This document shows, piece by piece, positions 1-5,158 of a stretch of DNA of 6,040 nt. How positions within the stretch are numbered: the stretch's first letter is position 1; each line of letters opens with the position of its first letter. The DNA is taken from NCBI GenBank assembly GCA_020696885.1, contig JAJFMS010000289.1, positions 1 through 6,040 of the forward strand, in the 5' to 3' direction. The notes below the pieces were generated by a model. The model made no database searches. It was not told the origin of the DNA and saw only the letters and a program-made list of their open reading frames with translations. The DNA is from Armatimonadota bacterium. GTDB taxonomy: Bacteria > Armatimonadota > SYMT01. A program made the position numbers and the translations under genes.

Positions 1-72
1 ATCACTCCAACACTCCATCACTCCATCACTCCATCACTCCATCACTCCATCACTCCATCACTCCACTACTCC
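1..72. repeat. Tandem array of an 8-bp unit (ATCACTCC; GGAGTGAT on the minus strand)
   Basis: Nine consecutive 8-bp units fill positions 1-72. Seven are exact ATCACTCC; unit 2 (9-16) is AACACTCC and unit 9 (65-72) is ACTACTCC. The array probably continues beyond the left edge. It ends exactly at the TGA stop (73-75) of the minus-strand serine hydrolase gene, so in that gene's sense it is GGAGTGAT repeated directly after the stop. The unit length is not a multiple of three and the reading frames through it contain stops, so it is not a coding repeat. Each minus-strand unit joins to the next to give GGAGTGATG, which looks like a Shine-Dalgarno core followed by an ATG, but no ORF makes use of it. 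Copy number in such arrays usually varies by slippage. Confidence 0.97.
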
Positions 73-1169
73 TCAGCGTACCGCGGCGGCGACGGCGTTC
101 GACACGAGGCCGAGGAACCGCTCGCACCCAGGCCGGTTGGTGAGGAGCACGAAGGAGATTCTGGTCTCCGGATCGTTCCAGACCACCGTGCCGGTGGCGC
201 CGGCGTGGCCGTAACTGGCAGGCGAGTGGAGGTCCCCGAAGTAGTCGCTTTCCCGGGCTGCGGCGAGGCGCCATCCCAGGCCCCAGGCCGCGCGGATCCG
301 GGCGCTCTCGGGCAGGTCCGGGAGCAGCGGGAGCTGGTTGCGGGTCATCTCGCGCACAGTGGCGCGGCCCAGGTAGCGGCGGCCGGCCCATTCGCCTCCC
401 TGGAGCAGCATCCCGAGGAAGCGGCCCAGGTCTGCCGTCGTGGAGAACATCCCGCCCCAGGGGGCTCCGAAGCCGCGCCAGTAGGCGCTGTTCCAGTCCC
501 AATCGGAGGGCGGATCCTCCGGGGAGAGCGCGCTCTCGGCTACGCGGCCCTCCAGGTCCGGCCGCCACCCGAGTGTGGTGCTCGGCATCCCGAGCGGCGC
601 GCGCAGGGGACGCCGACGATCCGCTCGATGAGCGCGCCGAGCAAGGCGATGCCGGTGCTCTGGTAGTGGACGTTGGTGCCGGGGCGGAAGAGGAGCGGCG
701 TGGTGGCGATGCGCTCCACGAACTCCGAGAGCGGCGCGTGGCGGCGGCGGAGCTCTACGTTCTCCGGCAGCATATCCGGGAGGCCGGACGTGTGCGTGAG
801 CAGGTGCCGGAGCCGCATCTCGGAGCGGTCCGGCGCGTCGAATTCCGGCAGGTGCTGGGAGACGCGGTCGTCCAGCGCCAACTGTCCGCGTTCCAGCAGC
901 AGTGCGACGCCGCTGCAGACCACCGGCTTGGTGACCGAGGCCACCAGCCAGACGGTGTCCGGAGTGGCAGGCCGGCCCGTAAGCTCCGCGCGGCCCCACG
1001 CGGTGTTCACTACCGGCGTGCCATCTCGGGCGACCAGCAGCGCCAGGCCGGGAATCGCACCCTGGTCGACGGCTTCGCGGCAAAGTGCCAATCCGGCTCG
1101 CAGCCGGTCGGGATCGAACCCTGCGGTGTCGTTTGGTAGGTCCGCCTGGGTATAATGCTCCATTGGCAC
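73..1169 (-). pseudogene. Beta-lactamase-family serine hydrolase (class C / EstB-like), frameshifted
   Basis: The product resembles the penicillin-binding-protein-like serine hydrolase family (Beta-lactamase, PF00144), which includes class C beta-lactamases, DD-peptidases and family VIII esterases. The first frame, from GTG 1169 or ATG 1163, encodes about 188 good residues. It carries the nucleophile motif SVTK (S78, K81), the family signature LLTHTSGLPDML (133-144) and the second motif Y169-Q-S171. Similarity then switches to another frame at about 594-608, where PLGMPSTTLGW begins, and continues through WGGMFSTTADLGRF and the third motif, here GHAGATG in place of KTG, to the TGA at 73-75. 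Adding one base after GTCCCC would give GVPLRAPLGM. Family members normally have about eight to ten more residues between GVPL and PLGM, so a short deletion whose length is not a multiple of three explains the sequence better. No signal peptide is visible, which suggests a cytoplasmic esterase or hydrolase in the intact form. AGGA lies 5 nt before the GTG and GAGGTG lies close before the ATG, so the start is unresolved. The substrate cannot be told. A sequencing or assembly error is the alternative to a true pseudogene. Confidence 0.88.
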
Positions 1170-1343
1170 CTCTTTCCTGCGTAGTGTCAGCGCTCGATCA
1201 GTTGTGCCTCCACCAGAAGGTGGGGTGTTCGCATCTCGACATTTGGCATGAGTACTGCCATGATTGAGATGTAGCGCGCCGCGGTAAATTCCTGAGGGTG
1301 GGTTGCAGTGAAGTGCGGCGCGTGAGATCCCGGAGAGCTAGAA
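1170..1343. promoter_or_regulatory. Divergent intergenic region with an inverted repeat
   Basis: This 174-bp gap separates the divergent serine hydrolase and DUF1232 genes, so promoters for both should lie here. No convincing -10/-35 pair was found on either strand. TGGCA (1244-1248) and TGCCA (1256-1260) form an inverted repeat around 7 nt, a possible operator. The same stretch has GG at 1245-1246 and GC at 1257-1258, the spacing of a sigma-54 -24/-12 promoter facing the DUF1232 gene, but it matches the consensus imperfectly. A small hairpin, CCACC-AGAA-GGTGG, sits at 1210-1223. Function is inferred from position only. Confidence 0.35.
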
Positions 1344-1679
1344 GTGAAAATCCGTGTGAAAGAGCATGTCGCCCGCCAGCGCCCGTGGGATGTCGTTCGG
1401 TTTGTCAGCCACCTGCCTGACTTCGTGCGGCTGTTCCTGCGATTGCTCGGAGACCGGCGCGTTCCCTTCATGGCGAAGGCGCTGCTGATTTCCGGCGTCG
1501 TCTATGCGGTGTCGCCCCTGGACTTCCTGCCCGACCTGATGCCGCTGCTGGGTCAGGTGGATGACCTGTCGATCTTCGCCCTGGCCTGCCGGATGTTTGT
1601 CCAGCTCTGCCCGAGACCGGTGGTGGAAAGCCACGTCCAGGACATCGATCGAACCGGAGAGTGGCTCCCCTTCGCGTAG
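1344..1679 (+). CDS. DUF1232 / YkvA-like small membrane protein
   Basis: A 111-residue protein with a DUF1232 domain (PF06803), the family that includes Bacillus YkvA. The domain signature spans about residues 40-75: VPFMAKALLISGVVYAVSPLDFLPD, with the conserved S57-P58-L59-D60 and P63-D64, then the acidic pair D73-D74 (GQVDDL). Residues 43-57 and about 75-88 are hydrophobic and are likely membrane-associated or transmembrane helices. The molecular role of the family is not established; it is usually described as a small integral membrane protein. The start is GTG at 1344, supported by GGAGAG at 1332-1337 with a 6-nt spacer; this start leaves a basic N-terminus (MKIRVKEHVARQR). The gene is monocistronic: it diverges from the serine hydrolase and converges with the propeller gene, ending 23 bp before a strong shared terminator. 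Length is typical of the family and the frame is intact. Confidence 0.92.
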   Translation: MKIRVKEHVARQRPWDVVRFVSHLPDFVRLFLRLLGDRRVPFMAKALLISGVVYAVSPLDFLPDLMPLLGQVDDLSIFALACRMFVQLCPRPVVESHVQDIDRTGEWLPFA

Positions 1680-1702
1680 GGAGCGCTCTCATACGAGCTT
1701 CG

Positions 1703-1740
1703 AAAAGGGGCTGCGAGCTGTTTGGCTCGCAGCCCCTTTT
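1703..1740. terminator. Bidirectional rho-independent terminator
   Basis: A perfect 16-bp stem (1703-1718 with 1725-1740) closes a 6-nt loop, TGTTTG. The stem base is AAAA on the left and TTTT on the right, so a U-tract follows the GC-rich part of the stem in either direction. It lies 23 bp after the DUF1232 stop and 2 bp beyond the propeller gene's stop, between converging genes, and should end both transcripts. Confidence 0.95.
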
Positions 1741-1742
1741 CC

Positions 1743-2900
1743 TCATGCGGGCCGCAGCGCCAGCACCTGGTTCTTGAGCTCCACTACCAGGAGGTCGCCG
1801 AACCGAGTGACGTCGGGCACCTGGCGCCGCGCCGTCATCTCCCAGCGAAGCTCCCCGTCTTTCCGGTCGATCGCCAGCACGCTCCAGCGGGATTCGGGCG
1901 TCTCCACGTGCACCCGCAGGTAGAGGCAGTTGGCGTCACCGGTCATCCCGTGGACCTGTCCGAGCCGGCGCTCCCACTTCAGTGATCCGTCGGCGGGGTC
2001 GATCGCCAGCAGCCGTCCTCGCCAGGTCTCCGCGAAGAGCTCGCCGTCCAGGGCGCGTAAGGCAAAGACGCGGTCGTCCTCGTCCTCCAGGGTCCGGGTC
2101 CAGCGGGCTTCGCCGGTTTGCACGTCCACCGCGTGCATGGTGCCGTCCGTGGCGAACAACGTATCCCCGATGCGGACGCCGGCCGCCTCGAACGAGGCGC
2201 CGGTTTCCAGCCGCCAGCGGACCTCGCCGGTCGCGATCTCAACGGCGGCAATTCCGGCGCCATGAGCGGAGATGGCAATCGTCTCGCCGAGGAGCGGCCC
2301 GGCCACCACCGGCTGTCCCTCCGCCGAGTACTCCCAGCCCACCGTGCCGCGGGCACTGTCCAGCGCGCGGATCGCCTCGGTCTCCGGGTCGTTAGACAGC
2401 AGCAAGCCCGCTTCGGGGTAGACGTTCAGCTCCGGCTCCCACGCGCTGGTGGCGCGCCAGAGCTGGTGCCCGGAGTTCCGCTCGTAGGCGAAGAGCGGGC
2501 CGCGAGTGGTGACGAAGAGCGCCTCCGGCGTGCCGGCCAGCCCGGTGATCACCCCGCCCGGCCGCTTCCGCCACCGCGTGGCGCCGGTAGCGGGATCCAG
2601 CGCCACGAGGTTCGCGCCGAACGCGAGGACGATCGTGCGGACGTCAGCCGACAACTCGTCGGGAAGGTCCTGGGCGTCTTGCTGCCAGAGCACGGCGCCG
2701 GTGGAGGCGCGGCGGGCCTCCATGCGGTCCTTCCCCATCAATAGCACCAGGTCCGCCTCCGGCACCACCTGTGCCCAGAGCGGCCGAGCGGCGTGCTCCC
2801 ACACGATCTCCGGCTTCCCCCCGGGGGTCTCGCCCCACACGTATTCCGGCTCGATCGGTTTGGCCGGTTTGGGCGGCCGCGGCCTGTCTCTCATACTCAC
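1743..2900 (-). CDS. PQQ-like / BamB-like eight-repeat beta-propeller protein
   Basis: A 385-residue repeat protein of the PQQ-like beta-propeller superfamily, which also includes the outer-membrane assembly lipoprotein BamB. I count eight repeats of the form A-[LIV]-[DE]-x-x-[TD/S/R]-G-x-x-x-W. Their closing tryptophans lie near residues 72, 110, 148, 189, 229, 267, 309 and 353, 38-44 residues apart, as expected for an eight-bladed propeller closed by the C-terminal NQVLALRPA strand. Quinoprotein dehydrogenases are usually around 600 residues with added catalytic segments; this one is BamB-sized, so a scaffold or binding role is likelier than an enzymatic one. The N-terminus is charged and proline-rich (MRDRPRPPKPAKPIEPEY) with no signal peptide or lipobox, unlike true BamB. 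I chose GTG 2900 because GAGGT (2906-2910) lies 5 nt upstream; ATG 2894 would be 11 nt away. The frame stays open to 3002 but only through repeat sequence. It follows a barrel-like gene in the same direction and ends at the shared terminator. The partner is unknown. Confidence 0.9.
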   Translation of the reverse strand: MSMRDRPRPPKPAKPIEPEYVWGETPGGKPEIVWEHAARPLWAQVVPEADLVLLMGKDRMEARRASTGAVLWQQDAQDLPDELSADVRTIVLAFGANLVALDPATGATRWRKRPGGVITGLAGTPEALFVTTRGPLFAYERNSGHQLWRATSAWEPELNVYPEAGLLLSNDPETEAIRALDSARGTVGWEYSAEGQPVVAGPLLGETIAISAHGAGIAAVEIATGEVRWRLETGASFEAAGVRIGDTLFATDGTMHAVDVQTGEARWTRTLEDEDDRVFALRALDGELFAETWRGRLLAIDPADGSLKWERRLGQVHGMTGDANCLYLRVHVETPESRWSVLAIDRKDGELRWEMTARRQVPDVTRFGDLLVVELKNQVLALRPA

Positions 2901-2905
2901 GCAGT

Positions 2906-2910
2906 ACCTC
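2906..2910 (-). promoter_or_regulatory. Ribosome binding site deciding the propeller start
   Basis: GAGGT on the minus strand sits 5 nt upstream of GTG 2900 and 11 nt upstream of ATG 2894. The spacing favours the GTG start. It falls between the 9-bp repeat tract and the gene, so the repeats belong to the untranslated leader rather than to the protein. Confidence 0.55.
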
Positions 2911-2914
2911 GAAG

Positions 2915-2949
2915 GGGACGGAAGGGACGAAAGGGACAGAAGGACGGAC
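2915..2949. repeat. 9-bp purine-rich tandem repeat (GGGACRRAA)
   Basis: Three 9-bp units are clear: GGGACGGAA (2915-2923), GGGACGAAA (2924-2932) and GGGACAGAA (2933-2941). They are followed by the decayed copy GGACGGAC. On the minus strand this reads as CCCTTTCGTCCC-type pyrimidine repeats in the leader of the propeller gene. It is a simple tandem repeat of the kind found in spacers of some high-GC genomes. It does not resemble a known mobile element. Confidence 0.85.
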
Positions 2950-3016
2950 GGGAGAGTGGGGGATATGGATGATCGGAGTATCCGCAGCGCCCATACCCCC
3001 ACACCCCCACACTCCC
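2950..3016 (-). repeat. Imperfect palindrome with G-quadruplex-type G-runs
   Basis: The arm at 2950-2962 (GGGAGAGTGGGGG) pairs with 3004-3016 (CCCCCACACTCCC) at 12 of 13 positions, with A2955 opposite A3011 the only mismatch. The loop can nest a shorter TATGG/CCATA stem (2964-2968 with 2991-2995). On the minus strand, 3016 to 2990 holds four G-runs: GGG-AGTGT-GGGGG-TGT-GGGGG-TAT-GGG. This fits the usual G3+N1-7 quadruplex pattern. The tract begins 8 bp after the stop of the barrel-like gene at 3025, in the untranslated gap before the propeller gene. It could attenuate or stall transcription or protect the mRNA 3' end; this is inference. Confidence 0.7.
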
Positions 3017-3024
3017 ATACATCA

Positions 3025-3792
3025 TTACTTCATGTCCCACTTGGCGAGGTAGTTGAAGAGGAGCGTGCCGTGCTTGCCGCCGCCCACGCGCACGGAGGAG
3101 GTGCGGTCCAGGGCCCAGAGCGCGGAGATCGTCCAGAAGTCCTCGCCGTCCACGTCGTTGTCCAGCACGTAGTCCGCGGAGACGGAGAGCTTGCGGTAGC
3201 GGGCGGGCCGCCAGGTGGCGCCGAACCCGGCCACGAAGTCGCTGCCGGCACCGTCGATGTGGTCTGCCCACCCGAGGTTGGCGGTGGCGAACAGCTCGCG
3301 GGTGAGCTGCTGATCGGCGGCCAGCAGGACGTCGGCCCGCTCGCCAAGGTCGTCGTAGTCCTGGTAGCGGCCCACGAGGGAGACGACCGGCAGCGTGGAC
3401 TGCGCCGGCTGCCACAGCACGAACCGGGCGTTGAGGTCCACGGTATCCGTGCTGCCGCCGCCGTCGAACTCCGAGTTGTAGTAGGCGAACCCAATGGACC
3501 AGGGATGCCGGGGCTGGTGGACACTGGCGTACTGGAACCCGATGCCGTAGGTGGTGACGTCGTCCGAGTTCCAGAGGAAGGGGCTCACCAGCAGGCGGCG
3601 GGCCGGGTCCTCGGTTTTGGAATCCTGGCCCTGGACGGCGTCCTTTGGTCGCTCGTCACCCGGGCTGGTCAGGGAAGGACGGGCCGCGAAGATCGATCCG
3701 TACGACTCCAGGAACTTCGGATCGGCGTGGGCCGGGCCGGCAGCCGCTGTCAGTAGGGCGCCAGCGGCGAGGGCAAGAACGGAGATGCGCAT
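3025..3792 (-). CDS. Exported beta-barrel-like protein, paralogue copy 1
   Basis: A 255-residue exported protein of no family I recognise. Residues 1-23 form a Sec signal peptide: basic start, hydrophobic LALAAGALLTAAAG, and AHA before a likely cleavage after residue 23. The mature start holds FLESYGSIFAARP (27-39) and, further on, AVQGQ (52-56). The remainder is a run of short alternating polar/apolar strands with many aromatics and turn-forming DG/ND pairs, such as TYGIGFQYASV, PWSIGFAYYNSEFDGGG and LSVSADYVLDNDVDGEDFWTISALWAL, consistent with a small outer-membrane barrel. The last strand ends in MK, not the terminal aromatic of classical porins. It is a clear homologue of the upstream gene (3916-4704), sharing FLxxYG, ARP, QGQ, HPW, NLGW, NDVxG, W-T-[IV]-SAL and VRxGGGK. 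ATG 3792 has AAGGAAG about 8 nt upstream. The gene is separately terminated from its paralogue and has no obvious intrinsic terminator before the propeller gene. Confidence 0.85.
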   Translation of the reverse strand: MRISVLALAAGALLTAAAGPAHADPKFLESYGSIFAARPSLTSPGDERPKDAVQGQDSKTEDPARRLLVSPFLWNSDDVTTYGIGFQYASVHQPRHPWSIGFAYYNSEFDGGGSTDTVDLNARFVLWQPAQSTLPVVSLVGRYQDYDDLGERADVLLAADQQLTRELFATANLGWADHIDGAGSDFVAGFGATWRPARYRKLSVSADYVLDNDVDGEDFWTISALWALDRTSSVRVGGGKHGTLLFNYLAKWDMK

Positions 3793-3841
3793 CGGGAGAG
3801 CTTCCTTTCCACGGTCCAGTCGAAGGACAGAAAACGGAAAA

Positions 3842-3866
3842 GCGGGACACCCGGTGGGTGTCCCGC
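3842..3866 (-). terminator. Rho-independent terminator after barrel-like copy 2
   Basis: A perfect 11-bp stem, GCGGGACACCC (3842-3852) with GGGTGTCCCGC (3856-3866), closes a 3-nt loop. On the minus strand it is followed directly by TTTTCCGTTTT (3841-3831), a good U-tract. It lies about 50 bp beyond the stop of the 3916-4704 gene and 50 bp before the start of copy 1. The two paralogues are therefore probably not simply co-transcribed at full level. Confidence 0.9.
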
Positions 3867-3883
3867 CATTCTACCGCACAATT

Positions 3884-3902
3884 GCCGGCTGGGATAGCCG
3901 GC
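3884..3902 (-). other. Second hairpin in the 3' untranslated region of copy 2
   Basis: GCCGGCT (3884-3890) and AGCCGGC (3896-3902) form a perfect 7-bp stem around GGGAT. It lies between the stop at 3916 and the terminator at 3842-3866 and has no U-tract of its own. It could act as an mRNA-stabilising or processing structure, or help termination. The role is inferred from position. Confidence 0.6.
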
Positions 3903-3915
3903 GATCGGATGCGGT

Positions 3916-4704
3916 CTACTTGCTGCGCTTCAGGTAGATGTTGCCGAAGAACAGGTTGTCTTTGCCGCCACCCAGGCGAACAGCGACGTTGTTGTTCACG
4001 GCATACAGCGCGGAGACGGTCCAGAGCTCGCGCCCCGTCACGTCGTTCTCGAACTGCCAGTCCGCGGAGAGGCTGAGGCGCGGCGCGCGGCCGGTGGTCA
4101 GCGTGGCGCCGAGACCGCCGTACAGGTCGTTCTCATCGCCACCGTTCTCAGCGTGCAGCCAACCCAGGTTGCCCGTGAGGTAGAGGCTCGGGGTCACCTT
4201 CTGGTCCACGGCCAGCCCAAAGAACAGGCTCTCACCGACGTCGCTGACGTCCGAGTAGGTCCCCACCACGGAGACAACCGGCTCCCGGCCGGACTTCGGC
4301 AGCGTGATCACGTACTTGCCGCCCACGCTCCAACCGAAGAAGTCGTCGTCGAAACCGCCGGCGTCGAGGTTCGTGTTGAAGAACGAGGCGGTGAGCTGCC
4401 ACGGGTGATCCGGGTTCTGCGCCCCGATCAGGCCGAGGCCGCCGCCCCAGCGGGTGACGTCGCCGGGACCAAAGTCCTGCTGACCGAAGAAACCACCGGC
4501 GATGAAGGTGGTCTTGGATGCGCCTTCGGCTTCCTGTCCCTGCAGCGCATTCCGGGGAGTGTTGGCATCACGCACCCCCTGGGCCGGCCGAGCGCCGGAG
4601 ATGAGCCCATACTCATCCAGGAAGGTGTTCTGGGCCGCGGCGGGCCGCCCCAGGCCGAACGCCAGGATTCCCAGCGAAACGGCGATCAGTGTCTTCTTGA
4701 GCAT
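3916..4704 (-). CDS. Exported beta-barrel-like protein, paralogue copy 2
   Basis: A 262-residue exported protein, paralogous to the next gene downstream (3025-3792). Signal peptide residues 1-24: MLKK, the hydrophobic core TLIAVSLGILAFGLG, then AAA with likely cleavage before QNTFLDEYG. The mature start keeps FLDEYGLISGARP (28-40) and ALQGQ (53-57). The rest consists of alternating strands rich in glycine and aromatics (DVTRWGGGLGLIGAQ, WQLTASFFNTNLDAGG, PVVSVVGTYSDVSDVGE, LYLTGNLGWLHAENGG, LSLSADWQFENDV, LWTVSALYAV, VAVRLGGGKDNLFFGNIYL). About ten strands of barrel size are plausible, which suggests the outer membrane. I do not recognise the family; an OmpW-like or generic small-barrel relationship is possible but unproved. 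No catalytic motif or cysteine is visible. ATG 4704 is preceded by GGAAAGGG with a 5-nt spacer. It is the first gene of the minus-strand run, downstream of a 451-bp gap that should hold its promoter, and it has its own terminator. Confidence 0.87.
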   Translation of the reverse strand: MLKKTLIAVSLGILAFGLGRPAAAQNTFLDEYGLISGARPAQGVRDANTPRNALQGQEAEGASKTTFIAGGFFGQQDFGPGDVTRWGGGLGLIGAQNPDHPWQLTASFFNTNLDAGGFDDDFFGWSVGGKYVITLPKSGREPVVSVVGTYSDVSDVGESLFFGLAVDQKVTPSLYLTGNLGWLHAENGGDENDLYGGLGATLTTGRAPRLSLSADWQFENDVTGRELWTVSALYAVNNNVAVRLGGGKDNLFFGNIYLKRSK

Positions 4705-5155
4705 CGGTGCCCTTTCCGTACGAGATGGCCGCCGGTTTCCGTGTTGCCCGGCAGCGCTCGAACACCTGGCCGGACCCGCACGAGCGCGGCGGCCAGGAAC
4801 TTTAGGTCAGTTTAGTCTGGAAGCGTTTAAGTAGTCGCAGGGTTGAACCTATAGAAACTGTTCAGCCGCACGACCAGTAGTTATTGTCGTCAACACACGG
4901 GCCGGCGGTGCAGCCTTTTTATGGCGACGGCGAACAACCAGACGCCAACAATCGGGTGGAGCGGGGGCGGATAGCCAGCGGACAGTGCTGAAGTTCTGAA
5001 TCTGCGGGGAGCTGTACGGCCTCGGACCGATAGGGCGTGTTCGATCACGCCTCCCGTCCTCGACAGTGGGAGGCGTCGTTAACTCAGGTGGTCGCCGTTA
5101 GCGAACGCCGCACGAGGCGGTTGCCTACGGTTCGCGGACGGACCGACCCCGTTCG
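4705..5155. other. 451-bp non-coding region between the oxidoreductase and barrel genes
   Basis: No convincing gene is present on either strand. The stretch 4800-4925 is visibly more AT-rich than the surroundings and is the likely promoter and leader region for the barrel-like gene at 4704. The nearest promoter-like elements on the minus strand are TTGACG (4893-4888) and TCTATA (4855-4850), but they are too far apart to be one promoter and neither has a good partner. The right part (5034-5155) holds the hairpins and inverted repeats listed separately, probably in the 3' untranslated region of the oxidoreductase gene. No tRNA-like fold or T-loop motif was found. Confidence 0.7.
5034..5076. other. 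Two overlapping, mutually exclusive hairpins
   Basis: GGCGTG (5034-5039) pairs with CACGCC (5046-5051) around a 6-nt loop. ACGCCTCCC (5047-5055) pairs perfectly with GGGAGGCGT (5068-5076) around a 12-nt loop. The segment 5047-5051 belongs to both stems, so only one can form at a time. Neither is followed by a strong U-tract on either strand. Lying about 80-120 nt past the oxidoreductase stop, the larger stem could be a weak terminator or an mRNA 3'-end structure. Confidence 0.5.
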
Positions 5156-5158
5156 CTA
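5099..5158. repeat. 8-bp inverted repeat spanning the oxidoreductase stop codon
   Basis: TAGCGAAC (5099-5106) and GTTCGCTA (5151-5158) are perfect inverted copies 44 nt apart. The right copy includes the TAG stop codon (5156-5158 on the minus strand). A further GTTCGC at 5130-5135 could pair with the left arm instead, and a small CCGC-ACGAG-GCGG hairpin (5108-5120) sits inside. It may fold the 3' end of the oxidoreductase mRNA. No tail typical of a terminator is present. Confidence 0.45.

Noticed and set aside
1..72. CRISPR array
   Set aside because: The 8-bp units are contiguous with no spacers, so this is a simple tandem repeat.
1187..1471. Minus-strand ORF of 94 codons crossing the divergent intergenic region
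   Set aside because: It is largely antisense to the well-supported DUF1232 gene, has low-complexity Arg/Ser/Thr content and no family resemblance.
2901..3002. Extending the propeller upstream to GTG 3002, which adds a stretch with a hydrophobic LPSVLLSLSSLPSPSRYC segment resembling a lipoprotein signal
   Set aside because: The added residues are a translation of the 9-bp repeat and the palindrome, no ribosome binding site precedes 3002, and GAGGT at 2906-2910 supports a start at 2900.
2506..3756. Long plus-strand ORF of 416 codons
   Set aside because: It is the antisense of the propeller and barrel-like copy 1, whose own frames show repeats, a signal peptide and paralogy. Long antisense ORFs are expected at this GC content.
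4153..4815. Plus-strand ORF of 220 codons opposite barrel-like copy 2
   Set aside because: It has no recognisable motif, and the opposite frame is clearly coding by signal peptide and paralogue conservation.
4796..4820. ECF-sigma-like promoter (GGAACTT followed by GTCTGG) on the plus strand
   Set aside because: The spacing is shorter than normal and no plus-strand gene follows it.
4850..4893. Sigma-70 promoter for the 4704 gene using TTGACG (4893-4888) and TCTATA (4855-4850)
   Set aside because: The elements are about 32 nt apart, far from the usual 16-18, and neither has a good partner at the right distance.
5099..5158. tRNA or rho-independent terminator at the oxidoreductase 3' end
   Set aside because: There is no T-loop or anticodon-arm pattern, and no U-tract follows the inverted repeat.
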